From JAGDZR01 sp049115695 (GTDB lineage: Bacteria > Bacteroidota > Bacteroidia > Cytophagales > Cyclobacteriaceae): a stretch of DNA of 64,000 nucleotides. The translations under genes and the position numbers were made by a program. This document shows, one piece after another, positions 28,431 through 37,010 of the stretch; within the stretch, counting starts at the first letter, position 1; every line of letters starts with the position of its first letter. Location: the NCBI GenBank assembly GCA_049115695.1, contig JAGDZR010000006.1:434001-498000 (forward strand). The letters run 5' to 3'. Under the pieces are notes generated by a model, which saw nothing but the letters and a program-made list of their open reading frames with translations, did not search any database and had not been told where the DNA came from.

Positions 28431-31400
28431 ATGAAAAAGATTGCAATCCTCTTCCTCAGTGTAGCCGTTTTGTTCCCCGCTTTTTCTCAAAGAAAGAAAA
28501 AACAGGAGGTAAGCACTATTTCATATGATGAATCACTCTTTGAAGGAATGAAGTGGCGCTCGATAGGCCCCTTCAGAGGTGGACGCGCGGGAACAGTAGC
28601 TGGTGTTTCTGGCAACAATAACCTCTACTACATGGGAACAGCTGGTGGAGGAGTCTGGCGCACACAGGATGCCGGAAATACCTGGGAATGTATTTCGGAT
28701 GGTTTTTTTGGCGGATCCATTGGTGCCATAGCAGTTGCTGAGTCGGACCCCAATGTCATTTATGTTGGCGAAGGAGAACAGACACTAAGAGGTGACGTTT
28801 CAAGTGGTTGGGGAGTTTGGAAATCGACAGATGCGGGTAAAACCTGGAAGCATATTGGGCTTGAGGGGTCAGAACATATATCCAGAATTCGGATACATCC
28901 AACCAATCCAGACATGGTATATGTAGCGGCGATTGGCAATCTATGGAAACCCAATAACACCAGGGGAGTTTTTAGGTCTATAGACGGTGGCAAGTCTTGG
29001 GAGAAAATACTGTATGTCAGTGATAAAGCTGGAGCCGGTGATCTGATCCTGGATCCCAACAATCCAAGGATTATCTATGCATCGTCGTGGCAAATGCGTA
29101 GGATTGGTTACCGTATGGATAGTGGCGGCCCTGACAGCAAAATCTTCAAAAGCACTGACAGTGGCGACACATGGACGGAATTGTCGGCTAATAAAGGATT
29201 ACCAAATGGACCTTGGGGGATAATTGGCCTGGCCGTTTCCCCAGTGAATTCTGAACGCATTTGGGCCATCATCGAGGCAGAAGATGGTGGTGTATTTAGG
29301 TCAGACAATAGTGGCACGACCTGGCGGAAAGTCAACAGTAATCGGGCGTTAAGGTCACGCGCATGGTACTATAGCCGCATGACGGCAGACCCGCAAAATG
29401 AGGACATCTTATATGTCATGAATGTACGGTATGGTGTTTCGAAAGATGGTGGCAAGACCTTCCAATTGAAGAATGCACCCCATGGCGATCACCATGATTT
29501 ATGGATAGATCCAAATAATAATCAACGCATGATCATTGCTGATGATGGAGGAGCGCAGGTCTCCAATGATGGCGGCAACAACTGGACCACCTATTACAAT
29601 CAACCTACAGCTCAGTTTTATCGTGTTACCACTGACAATAGTTTTCCATACCGAATCTATGGGGCGCAACAAGATAACAGTTCGGTCAGAATCTATCATC
29701 GAACCCCCGGGTCATCCATTACGGAACGAGACTGGGAGCCTAGCACAGGTGGGGAAAGCGCTCACCTTGCACCAGACCCTGACAATAATGACATTGTCTA
29801 TGGAGGGACTTACAAAGGCTATATGATGCGATTGGATCATAGCACTGGACAGACCCGCTCCACCAACGTTTGGCCCGATAATCCAGCAGGATCGGGTGTT
29901 GAAGTGATGAAATACCGCTTCAACTGGAACTATCCGGTCATGTTTAGTCCACACGATCCCAACAAGTTGTATGCGGGAAGTAACTACCTCCATGTTACGA
30001 CAAATGAAGGTCAATCATGGCAGACCATATCACCAGACCTTACCAGAGGAGAGCCGAATACGCTTAAGTCTTCCGGTGGCCCAATCACACAAGACAATAC
30101 AGGTGTAGAGTTTTACGGAACCATATTCGCAATGGCGGAATCACCTAATGAGCCCGGTGTGATATGGACTGGATCTGATGATGGCTTAATACATGTCACT
30201 AAAGATGGTGGTAGTACCTGGACCAATGTGACTCCTCCCATGTCTCCCAAGCAAAACATGATGAACTGCATCGATGTAAATCCTCATGTTAAAGGTGGCG
30301 CTTACATAGCTGCAACAAGCTATAAGTTTGGCGACTACACACCCTATTTATACAAAACAGAAGATTATGGTCAGACCTGGACCCTGATTACAAGCGGAAT
30401 TGATGCCAATCACTACACCCGCGCTATAAGGGCTGATCCGCAACGCAAAGGTCTGCTCTATGCAGGAACGGAATGGGGCATGTACGTGTCCTTTGATGAT
30501 GGAGCCAGTTGGCAACCCTTCCAACTCAACCTACCCGTTACCTCCATACGAGATTTGCACGTGCGAGACAATGATCTTATTGCAGCTACACATGGGCGCA
30601 GCTTCTGGATGATTGACGACTTAACACCGCTTCATCAATTAAGTGATGAAGTGAGAAATAGTGATTTCTATCTATTTCAACCAGACAAATCATATCGCAT
30701 GCAGCAATCTGGAGGATGGGGCTCTTCTAATTCAAAACTAGTCGGCGAAAACCATCCAAATGGTGTTATGATTCATTTCTATCTTAAGGATTATGAAGAG
30801 GATGATAAAGTCAAAATCGATATTCTCGAGGAAGATGGAGACCTGATCATCAGCTATGATACTAACAGCAAGAAGAAAAGCCAAAAACTATCGTTAACCA
30901 AAGGAGGCAATAGATTAATTTGGGATATGCGCTATCCGGGGTTCAGGGAATTTCTGGGCATGGTACTCTATTCATCTCCGAATCGAGGACCAAAAGCGGT
31001 CCCTGGCACATACACTGCCCGACTCACTGTTAACGGGCAATCAATTGAACAACCATTTGAAATCATCAAAGACCCAAGACTTACCAATACTCAGGAAGAC
31101 TATCAAACACAATTTGATTACCTGATCAAGGTACGTGATAAAGTCACGGAGGCACATCAAGCGATTCTGGACATCCGGGAAATCAAAGACGACATTGAAT
31201 ATCTCAATGACAAAGTAGGCGATGATGAAGCATTTCAGGAACTAAAGGAGCTTTCAAAAGAACTGAAGAAACAACTAGAGGTCATTGAAAACAATATTCA
31301 CATGACAAAAAATGAAGCTTACCAGGACCCCTTGAATTTTGGCATTCGTATCAACAATCGATTAGCATTCCTGATGGCTGATCAGCAACGAGGAGATTTC

Positions 31401-31568
31401 CCACCGACTGACCAAGCTGAAGCATTCAGGCAAGAAGTGACTGAAGAGCTGGAGAAGGAGCTGAAGGATCTTGACATCCTTATCGATACCCAATTGAAAA
31501 AGATCAATGACATGATCGAGGAAAAAGGCTTAAAAATGATCAAGTCCAGAGAGGAAGATGTGAATTGA
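28431..31568 (+). CDS. Sortilin/BNR-type propeller protein (VPS10-like)
   Basis: 1045 residues with signal peptide (MKKIAILFLSVAVLFPAFSQ). The first 750 residues are a large BNR/Asp-box propeller: repeated SxDxGxTW motifs (AGNTWECIS, AGKTWKHIG, GGKSWEKIL, SGDTWTELS, GGSTWTNVT, YGQTWTLIT, GASWQPF). A beta-sandwich (about 770-880) and a charged alpha-helical tail (about 880-1045) follow. Proteins of this build are widespread in Bacteroidota and often labelled glycosyl hydrolase, but the catalytic role is not established and I do not assign one. A decayed copy of its last ~75 codons lies at 32807-33023. It runs against the direction of the mannan genes and probably is not part of that operon. 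Confidence 0.8.
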   Translation: MKKIAILFLSVAVLFPAFSQRKKKQEVSTISYDESLFEGMKWRSIGPFRGGRAGTVAGVSGNNNLYYMGTAGGGVWRTQDAGNTWECISDGFFGGSIGAIAVAESDPNVIYVGEGEQTLRGDVSSGWGVWKSTDAGKTWKHIGLEGSEHISRIRIHPTNPDMVYVAAIGNLWKPNNTRGVFRSIDGGKSWEKILYVSDKAGAGDLILDPNNPRIIYASSWQMRRIGYRMDSGGPDSKIFKSTDSGDTWTELSANKGLPNGPWGIIGLAVSPVNSERIWAIIEAEDGGVFRSDNSGTTWRKVNSNRALRSRAWYYSRMTADPQNEDILYVMNVRYGVSKDGGKTFQLKNAPHGDHHDLWIDPNNNQRMIIADDGGAQVSNDGGNNWTTYYNQPTAQFYRVTTDNSFPYRIYGAQQDNSSVRIYHRTPGSSITERDWEPSTGGESAHLAPDPDNNDIVYGGTYKGYMMRLDHSTGQTRSTNVWPDNPAGSGVEVMKYRFNWNYPVMFSPHDPNKLYAGSNYLHVTTNEGQSWQTISPDLTRGEPNTLKSSGGPITQDNTGVEFYGTIFAMAESPNEPGVIWTGSDDGLIHVTKDGGSTWTNVTPPMSPKQNMMNCIDVNPHVKGGAYIAATSYKFGDYTPYLYKTEDYGQTWTLITSGIDANHYTRAIRADPQRKGLLYAGTEWGMYVSFDDGASWQPFQLNLPVTSIRDLHVRDNDLIAATHGRSFWMIDDLTPLHQLSDEVRNSDFYLFQPDKSYRMQQSGGWGSSNSKLVGENHPNGVMIHFYLKDYEEDDKVKIDILEEDGDLIISYDTNSKKKSQKLSLTKGGNRLIWDMRYPGFREFLGMVLYSSPNRGPKAVPGTYTARLTVNGQSIEQPFEIIKDPRLTNTQEDYQTQFDYLIKVRDKVTEAHQAILDIREIKDDIEYLNDKVGDDEAFQELKELSKELKKQLEVIENNIHMTKNEAYQDPLNFGIRINNRLAFLMADQQRGDFPPTDQAEAFRQEVTEELEKELKDLDILIDTQLKKINDMIEEKGLKMIKSREEDVN

Positions 31569-31878
31569 TTGAATGATCCCATTTGATTTAAGCATTATTT
31601 GGAGGTCGGCAGTGGGCAAAATACAGGTATTTGAATTTGTAGGAAATCCACTTTGATCCAGCTAAAATCGAAGGACGGGTATTATGTGAAGCGTGTCAAC
31701 AAAAAGATGAATTAACTCAAAACAAGCCCGGCAACCACATCGAAATCTTCGGAATATAGCTAACCAGTAACAGGACTTCTGACTGCAAGAAATGGGAACC
31801 CGGCTTTACTTACTTCAGCCAAAGGCGTTTTACCAACTGGATGCAATGAACAGGCATACCGCAATAGGCGGAGTGGTT
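31569..31878. other. Intergenic region without a recognised gene
   Basis: 310 bases between two genes that end toward each other. No hairpin with a T-run, no tRNA-like fold and no recognisable coding domain. One short open stretch of about 38 codons on the plus strand ends at a stop near 31757 (it contains GNHIEIFGI); I cannot assign it, and it could be the tail of a lost gene. Given the decayed duplicate on the other side of the EamA gene, this region may be rearrangement debris. Confidence 0.4.
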
Positions 31879-32727
31879 TTATTTTTTGTTTAAAAGAATG
31901 ACGGCCCCAATACCCAAAACCCCACCCACAATAGTTGTCCATTTTAACGGTTCATCCAAAAGGATCATGGCAGAAAGTGCGGCAGTAACAGGCACGAGGA
32001 ATATATAGCTACTGGCTTTTTCAGCACTTAAAATGCGCGTTGCATAGAAATAGACAGTTGTAGCTACGGTCATTGACAGTATGGCACTCACGCCCATGTT
32101 TAGCCAAAAACGTAAATCAGTATTGCCAATGGTTTGCACAACAGCATTTTTATCCACATAGACAAACATGATCAGTGTGGTCAAACCATACAGCCATATA
32201 CTAAAACCCAGGTTGCTGCCGTATTGGGTTGATTGAGAAGTAATTTTGCTCAATATGGCCCAAACCAGGGCAGCTGTCAGGAAATAGATGTTGCCGGATT
32301 GAAGGAGTTGATCCATACTGTTCCAGCCTTCCACCTGAATAAACCCGGCAATCAGACCAAAAGATAAACCGAGCATAACCCTTCTTGTTAATACTTTCTT
32401 GGAAATGATCAGCCCAATGAGGTAAGCAAACACCGGGTTTACTGTTGTTACCAATACACCTCCTGCTCCCGCCAGTCCTACATTTAATCCTGAAAAAAAA
32501 AGAAAATTGTAAAATGCCAACAAAACAGAGGCTGCAACCAGACTCAACCATCCACTTCGTTTGACAATTAATTGTCCCTTAATGAAAATGGCGAGCGGCA
32601 ATAAGGACAGAAATACTACCGCGAACCGGCCAAAGGTGATGACTTCTACTTGCCCGTAAGCTGTAAGAATTTTAGAAGTGGGCCAGCTGATGCCCCACAA
32701 AAACATGCTTATAATGACTGCTCCCAC
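31879..32727 (-). CDS. EamA/DMT family transporter
   Basis: 282 residues and about ten membrane helices in two EamA repeats (each with GxxxxxGxxLL-type motifs; the second ends KWTTIVGGVLGIGAVILLNKK). A drug/metabolite transporter of unknown substrate in the inner membrane. The start is uncertain: GTG at 32727 is the first usual codon, but the frame stays open to a stop at 32790 and reads NQQETASPWVV, which looks like a natural N-terminus, without an ATG, GTG or TTG. The true start may be a CTG at 32763, or the 5' end may have been lost in a rearrangement, since the decayed duplicate begins only 80 bases away. Confidence 0.82.
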   Translation of the reverse strand: MGAVIISMFLWGISWPTSKILTAYGQVEVITFGRFAVVFLSLLPLAIFIKGQLIVKRSGWLSLVAASVLLAFYNFLFFSGLNVGLAGAGGVLVTTVNPVFAYLIGLIISKKVLTRRVMLGLSFGLIAGFIQVEGWNSMDQLLQSGNIYFLTAALVWAILSKITSQSTQYGSNLGFSIWLYGLTTLIMFVYVDKNAVVQTIGNTDLRFWLNMGVSAILSMTVATTVYFYATRILSAEKASSYIFLVPVTAALSAMILLDEPLKWTTIVGGVLGIGAVILLNKK

Positions 32728-32806
32728 AACCCAAGGGGATGCCGTCTCTTGTTGATTGCTCAGAAGTAGATAATTTTCGGAGCAAACTTATCTATTAAAT
32801 CAGTTT

Positions 32807-33023
32807 GAGGCCTATCAAGATCCTCTCAATTTTGGCATTCGGATTAACAATCGATTAGCTTTCCTCATAGCTGATCAAAAGCGAGGAGATTTACCTCTGA
32901 CTGACCAGGCTGAAACATTCAGGCAAGAAGTGACTGGAAAAGAAACTCAAGAACCTTGACATTTTAATCGATACCCAATTGAAAAAGATCAATGACATGA
33001 TCGAAGAGAAGAATGAGTTTTGA
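32807..33023 (+). pseudogene. Decayed 3' fragment of a sortilin/BNR gene duplicate
   Basis: The DNA matches the last ~255 bases of the gene ending at 31568 over almost its whole length. EAYQDPLNFGIRINNRLAFL is shared, as are the later DILIDTQLKKINDMIEE codons. A deletion of about 8 bases after GAAGTGACT breaks the frame, and there is no upstream remainder of the propeller. It ends with its own stop at 33021-33023. Clearly a relic of a paralogous copy, on the same strand as its parent. Confidence 0.88.
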
Positions 33024-33236
33024 ATTATAAACAAAGATTGCCTATATCAGTTTTGCTTGAACTCAAGATACCTCCAACACGAGGAAATCAGCAAGCAAAA
33101 TTTTTCTTTGAATCCTTCAGTAAAAAGAAAAAGGTGATATTGATTGAAGTATAATGCAATGATGGATACTGGCCAAATTCCGAATATTGATCTGTTCATT
33201 GCATTTCATATATTCGCCTTACCAAAACAGTTCATT

Positions 33237-33995
33237 ATGAAATTCTATTCCATTATACTTATCACTATACTAGTAGCCGGGTCGTGTGCATCAACGAAGG
33301 TTCGAGTTGTTACCAAATATTCAAACGGTTTGCCTATCGAATCAATTAATTTAGTGTCGACAATGATCGGCCCTGTTGGACAACCAATTTTCCCGCTTAT
33401 TGATGCTGGAATTTTCAATGAAAAAACCAACAAAATAGCAGATCAAATATTGGATTTAGAGCAAAAAAGAATTCAACCATTGAAAGAACAGCTTTTAAAG
33501 GACCTCCGTTTGCATCTAAAGACTACAGTTAATGATTCCAAGGAATTAAAAGGGGAATACATTAATAACCTTCGGGTTCAATCGGTTCAAATTAAAAATA
33601 ATAATTTCCCCGTAGTATTTTTTGGGGATGGTGATTTGCATTTCTATGAGTTTGGAAATGGTAAAAATCCACCAGCTGTCTTCAAAGATAATGAAGAATT
33701 AAAGCCAATGATTTCACAAGTATGTAGAAATCTAGGGGTCAAAACCATAATGATTTCTTTCAACAGACTTTCAGTAGTTGGAGTAGGAATGATTGGAACT
33801 TGGGGAAACCTTAGACTAGAAACCAATTTATTCATTTACAGAGATACTGGTGACCTATTGATTGAGGTGAATGGGTGGACTAAGCATAGCAATATAGAGG
33901 GCAGGATAATCAAAGAGTATGAATTGCAATTAGACAATTACTCCATTCTGACCGAAATGATGGCGAAAGAATTGGCTAAATATATTATCGAATGA
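33237..33995 (+). CDS. Lipoprotein of unknown function
   Basis: 252 residues from ATG 33237 (MKFYSIILITILVAGSCAST, signal peptide with lipobox). The frame also has an in-frame ATG at or near 33144, but the lipoprotein signal decides for the internal start. The mature part has a helical segment (about 60-95) followed by a mixed alpha/beta region with VVFFGDGDLHFYEFGNG and MIGTWGNLRLETNLFIY. I do not recognise the family. Its stop overlaps the start of the next gene (ATGA), so the two are translationally coupled. Both genes are visibly more AT-rich than the mannan genes on either side, consistent with a separate origin. Confidence 0.7.
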   Translation: MKFYSIILITILVAGSCASTKVRVVTKYSNGLPIESINLVSTMIGPVGQPIFPLIDAGIFNEKTNKIADQILDLEQKRIQPLKEQLLKDLRLHLKTTVNDSKELKGEYINNLRVQSVQIKNNNFPVVFFGDGDLHFYEFGNGKNPPAVFKDNEELKPMISQVCRNLGVKTIMISFNRLSVVGVGMIGTWGNLRLETNLFIYRDTGDLLIEVNGWTKHSNIEGRIIKEYELQLDNYSILTEMMAKELAKYIIE

Positions 33996-34453
33996 AGGTT
34001 TACTCTAACATTACGATTATCCTATTTTTAGTAAATCTTCTAATCTCACAACTTTCGTTTGCTCAGAATTTACCGCCTAATTCACATTATGCAGAAGCAA
34101 CAATCGGTATGAAGGATTTCAAAAAATACAAAATAAAGAATCTAGAAATACTGACTGACAGTATTTCTTATGACTACAATAAAAGGAAGGTGGTGCAACC
34201 ATTCGGTAATATCAATTACATCCGAATAAGAGAAGGCAGCAAAGCTAAAGGTGGTGCAATTATTGGAGGATCCTCAGCTTTTATATTAATAATTTCATCA
34301 ATCCTTCAAGTTCAAAGTAATCCCGATCTTGTGTTAAGAGACAATATTGGAGAAGTAACCTTATTAACAACCGCATTAGGAACTGGAGTAGGAGCCTTAA
34401 TAGGATCCTCTATTAATCAAGAAAAATCCTACTATCTACATGCTGATTTTTAG
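33992..34453 (+). CDS. Small exported protein of unknown function
   Basis: 153 residues, starting on the ATG that overlaps the previous stop codon. Signal peptide (MKVYSNITIILFLVNLLISQLSFAQ), a soluble stretch of about 65 residues, then two hydrophobic segments (AKGGAIIGGSSAFILIISSI and LLTTALGTGVGALIGSSI) rich in small residues, resembling a glycine-zipper hairpin. Such hairpins occur in outer-membrane or envelope stress proteins. Probably acts with the upstream lipoprotein in the envelope. No family recognised. Confidence 0.65.
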   Translation: MKVYSNITIILFLVNLLISQLSFAQNLPPNSHYAEATIGMKDFKKYKIKNLEILTDSISYDYNKRKVVQPFGNINYIRIREGSKAKGGAIIGGSSAFILIISSILQVQSNPDLVLRDNIGEVTLLTTALGTGVGALIGSSINQEKSYYLHADF

Positions 34454-34520
34454 ATAAGTAGCCTGGAAGTTATACATGCTCTCTTTTCATATGATACTAG
34501 TCCAAATTCGGTCAGAAACG

Positions 34521-35687
34521 CTACACCAAACGCTCCATCAACTCAATCATAGCCCGTCCATTGTGATAGGGACACTTCCATGGACCAGCTTTATCATCCA
34601 CACGATTGACTTTGCGATCGCGTGATACACTCCAGTACCACTCACCATTTGGGTCAACCAGATTGTCCTGGGTAAATGACCATACTTTCTGTGCTAGCTC
34701 AAGGTATCGCTCCTTTCCTGATACTTGCCAGGCATTCACCAACCCTACCAATGCCTCTGCCTGAGGCCACCAGTGTTTGTCTGTATCAATGAACTTTTCC
34801 TTATCTCCCTCGTACATCAACCCCCCATCTTCGTCCAATCCTTCAAGGGCAGCCTCCACCATTTGGATGGCCTGCAGTCTGACTTTCGAAAGTAGACTTT
34901 CATCTCCCAATACCTCTGCTGCCTCGAAGAGCAACCAACTTCCTTCAATATCATGACCATAAGAAAAATCGTGTGATTGGAGTGTCCATTTCCTGTCAAA
35001 GAATAGATAGAAGTGTCCGGTAGGGTCTACAAATTTTGCAGACATGGTGATGATCAGTTTCTTTAACTGAGTAGCCAATTCAGCATCTTTCCAAACCCGG
35101 TAGAGATTAGTGTAAGCTTCCAATACATGTAAATGGGTATTCATAGTCTTTTCGGCATTCATGTCCTTTTCTGAAAGTCGCATATCCTCAATGGTTCCCC
35201 ATTCTCGAGTATGTGCCTCCAGATATCCACCCAATTCATTATCAAAACTGTGCTGCTCAAGCAAGTAGAAGAGTTTTTTGGCTATTTCCAGTATCCCGGG
35301 ATCACCATTAATCTTATAGTACTCAGCCAAGGCATAGATCATAAAAGCCTGTGCATAGACTTGCTTACGATCATTCACACAATTTCCTTTTGCATCGACT
35401 GTCCAGAAAACTCCACCATGCTCTGCATCTAAAAAATGATCCATCAGGTATTGGTAAGCACGATCAGCCGTGAACCGATCAGCAATATCATTTGTCTTTC
35501 TAAAGGCTGCTGAAAAAGTCCAAAGAATTCGGGTGTTAAGGATCACTCCTTTGTCCGCATCCTGATGCAGCGTATCATTACCATCAATCCGACCATAAAA
35601 ACCGCCGTTTTCATTGTCTACCATCTTCGTCCTCCAAAATGGTAAAATATTAGTGGTGAGATGTGTTTTAAACTCGTTTGGATTCAT
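34521..35687 (-). CDS. AGE-family cellobiose/mannobiose 2-epimerase
   Basis: 388 residues, cytoplasmic, no signal peptide; an (alpha/alpha)6 barrel. Motifs match cellobiose 2-epimerases: ILNTRILWTFSAA, NTHLHVLEAY, YGHDIEGSWLLFEA, WWPQAEALVGL and KCPYHNGRAMIEL, which contain the catalytic histidines of the family. In mannan pathways this enzyme turns beta-1,4-mannobiose into 4-O-beta-mannosyl-glucose, the substrate of the GH130 enzyme encoded just upstream. That pairing is well established in Bacteroides; here it follows from adjacency. It is the last gene of the mannan run, 156 bases after GH130. Confidence 0.9.
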   Translation of the reverse strand: MNPNEFKTHLTTNILPFWRTKMVDNENGGFYGRIDGNDTLHQDADKGVILNTRILWTFSAAFRKTNDIADRFTADRAYQYLMDHFLDAEHGGVFWTVDAKGNCVNDRKQVYAQAFMIYALAEYYKINGDPGILEIAKKLFYLLEQHSFDNELGGYLEAHTREWGTIEDMRLSEKDMNAEKTMNTHLHVLEAYTNLYRVWKDAELATQLKKLIITMSAKFVDPTGHFYLFFDRKWTLQSHDFSYGHDIEGSWLLFEAAEVLGDESLLSKVRLQAIQMVEAALEGLDEDGGLMYEGDKEKFIDTDKHWWPQAEALVGLVNAWQVSGKERYLELAQKVWSFTQDNLVDPNGEWYWSVSRDRKVNRVDDKAGPWKCPYHNGRAMIELMERLV

Positions 35688-35704
35688 TTGTTACGGCTAA
35701 AAAG

Positions 35705-35719
35705 ATTCCCTGCGGGAAT
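35705..35719. repeat. REP-like palindrome between the epimerase and GH130 genes
   Basis: ATTCCC-TGC-GGGAAT followed by GACG, within the 156-base gap. The sequence resembles the very common dispersed unit built on GTCATTCCCGC. Only one copy was noticed in the window. It might stabilise the upstream mRNA or weakly end transcription before the epimerase gene; there is no T-run. Confidence 0.4.
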
Positions 35720-35843
35720 GACGTTAGGGAATAAAAAACATGGATGAAGAACAGGACCTCAATGAATATGAAAAATTCAACACCAAACTCATAAATTGAT
35801 AAACTATCCTCATGCTTTACTGATAATGTAAACTATTCACAAA

Positions 35844-37010
35844 TTAGCGCTTCAAAAACGCCAAGTTTTGGTCAATTAATGCACTCCGTGTTTGGACACT
35901 GGCGTAAGATCGTAAACCATCCTCTGGTGTATGCTTGCAGTAATCGATCAATTGATCTACAGTGGTGGTAGCCACGTGCATGCGAGTATCTGAAGACGCA
36001 TAATAAATCAACACCTCGCCATTGTCTTTCGCCACCCACCCATTGGTAAACAATACATTGGAAACATCCCCCACTCTCTCATCGTCCAGTGGCGACATGA
36101 AGTGACCCCCCGGTCTATGAATCACGCTTGCCGGATCATCCAAAGCTGTCATAAACATGTACAGTACATAGCGTAAACCAGCTGCTGTATTCCTTACGCC
36201 ATGTGCCAGGTGCAGCCATCCTTCGTCCGTCTTTATAGGCATTGGTCCCTGACCATTCTTTACCTCCTTGATGGTGTGATAAACTTTCGGGTCGATGATT
36301 TTCTCATCTCTAACCACAGCCTTCTCCATGCTATCGGTGAGTCCCCAACCGATTCCGCCACCTTTGCCTGCATCAATGAACCCATCCTGAGGGCGAGTGT
36401 ATAGTGCATACTTCCCATCAATAAACTCTGGATGCAATACCACGTTTCGTTGTTGTGCGCCTCCTGAATCCAAATCAGCCAATCTTTCCCAGGACACCAA
36501 ATCCTTGGTTCTGGCAATTCCACACTTCGCATCAGCAGCCGACTGATCATACTCAGGTGCATTAGGGTCTCGCCGTTCGGTACAGAACAAACCATAGATC
36601 CAGCCATCTTCGTGCTGAGTCAGGCGCATGTCATATACATTGGTATCAGGCTCATCGGTTTCAGGAAGTGTGATAGGGTGATCCCAAAAACGGAAATTAT
36701 CAATCCCATTCTCACTTTCTGCTATTGCAAAAAAGGACTTACGATCATATCCCTCTACACGCACTACCAAACAAATCTTACCATTGAAGATCATTGCCCC
36801 CGAATTAAAAGCCGCATTCACTCCCTGGCGCTCCATCATAAATGGATTGGTCTCGGGATTGAGATCGTATCTCCAAAAGAGTGGTGTATGGGCTGCCGTA
36901 ATCACCGGATACTTATATCTCTGCACAACACCATTGGTCGCTGTAGGTCCGTTTTTTCGAGTGATCAACTCCTCATGCTCTTTCTTCAGCTGCTCTAGTC
37001 TACCTGTCAT
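35844..37010 (-). CDS. GH130 4-O-beta-mannosyl-glucose phosphorylase
   Basis: 388 residues, no signal peptide, cytoplasmic five-bladed propeller. The catalytic Asp is in NVYDMRLT (residue 127). Further GH130_1 motifs are RVEGYDRKSFFAIAES, FCTERRD, NVVLHPEFIDGKYALYTRPQ, GQGPMPI, WLHLAHGVR and VGDVSNVLFTNGW. The enzyme uses phosphate to split mannosyl-glucose into mannose 1-phosphate and glucose, saving one ATP. Its ATG overlaps the sulfatase stop by four bases (ATGA), so translation is coupled. With the epimerase it completes the mannobiose pathway. Confidence 0.93.
   Translation of the reverse strand: MTGRLEQLKKEHEELITRKNGPTATNGVVQRYKYPVITAAHTPLFWRYDLNPETNPFMMERQGVNAAFNSGAMIFNGKICLVVRVEGYDRKSFFAIAESENGIDNFRFWDHPITLPETDEPDTNVYDMRLTQHEDGWIYGLFCTERRDPNAPEYDQSAADAKCGIARTKDLVSWERLADLDSGGAQQRNVVLHPEFIDGKYALYTRPQDGFIDAGKGGGIGWGLTDSMEKAVVRDEKIIDPKVYHTIKEVKNGQGPMPIKTDEGWLHLAHGVRNTAAGLRYVLYMFMTALDDPASVIHRPGGHFMSPLDDERVGDVSNVLFTNGWVAKDNGEVLIYYASSDTRMHVATTTVDQLIDYCKHTPEDGLRSYASVQTRSALIDQNLAFLKR

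Noticed and set aside
33144..33237. Upstream start of the AT-rich lipoprotein gene
   Set aside because: It would bury the lipoprotein signal peptide inside the protein.
28431..34453. Possible insertion sequence or phage remnant in the interrupting block
   Set aside because: No transposase, integrase or terminal inverted repeats were found; only a decayed duplicate is visible.
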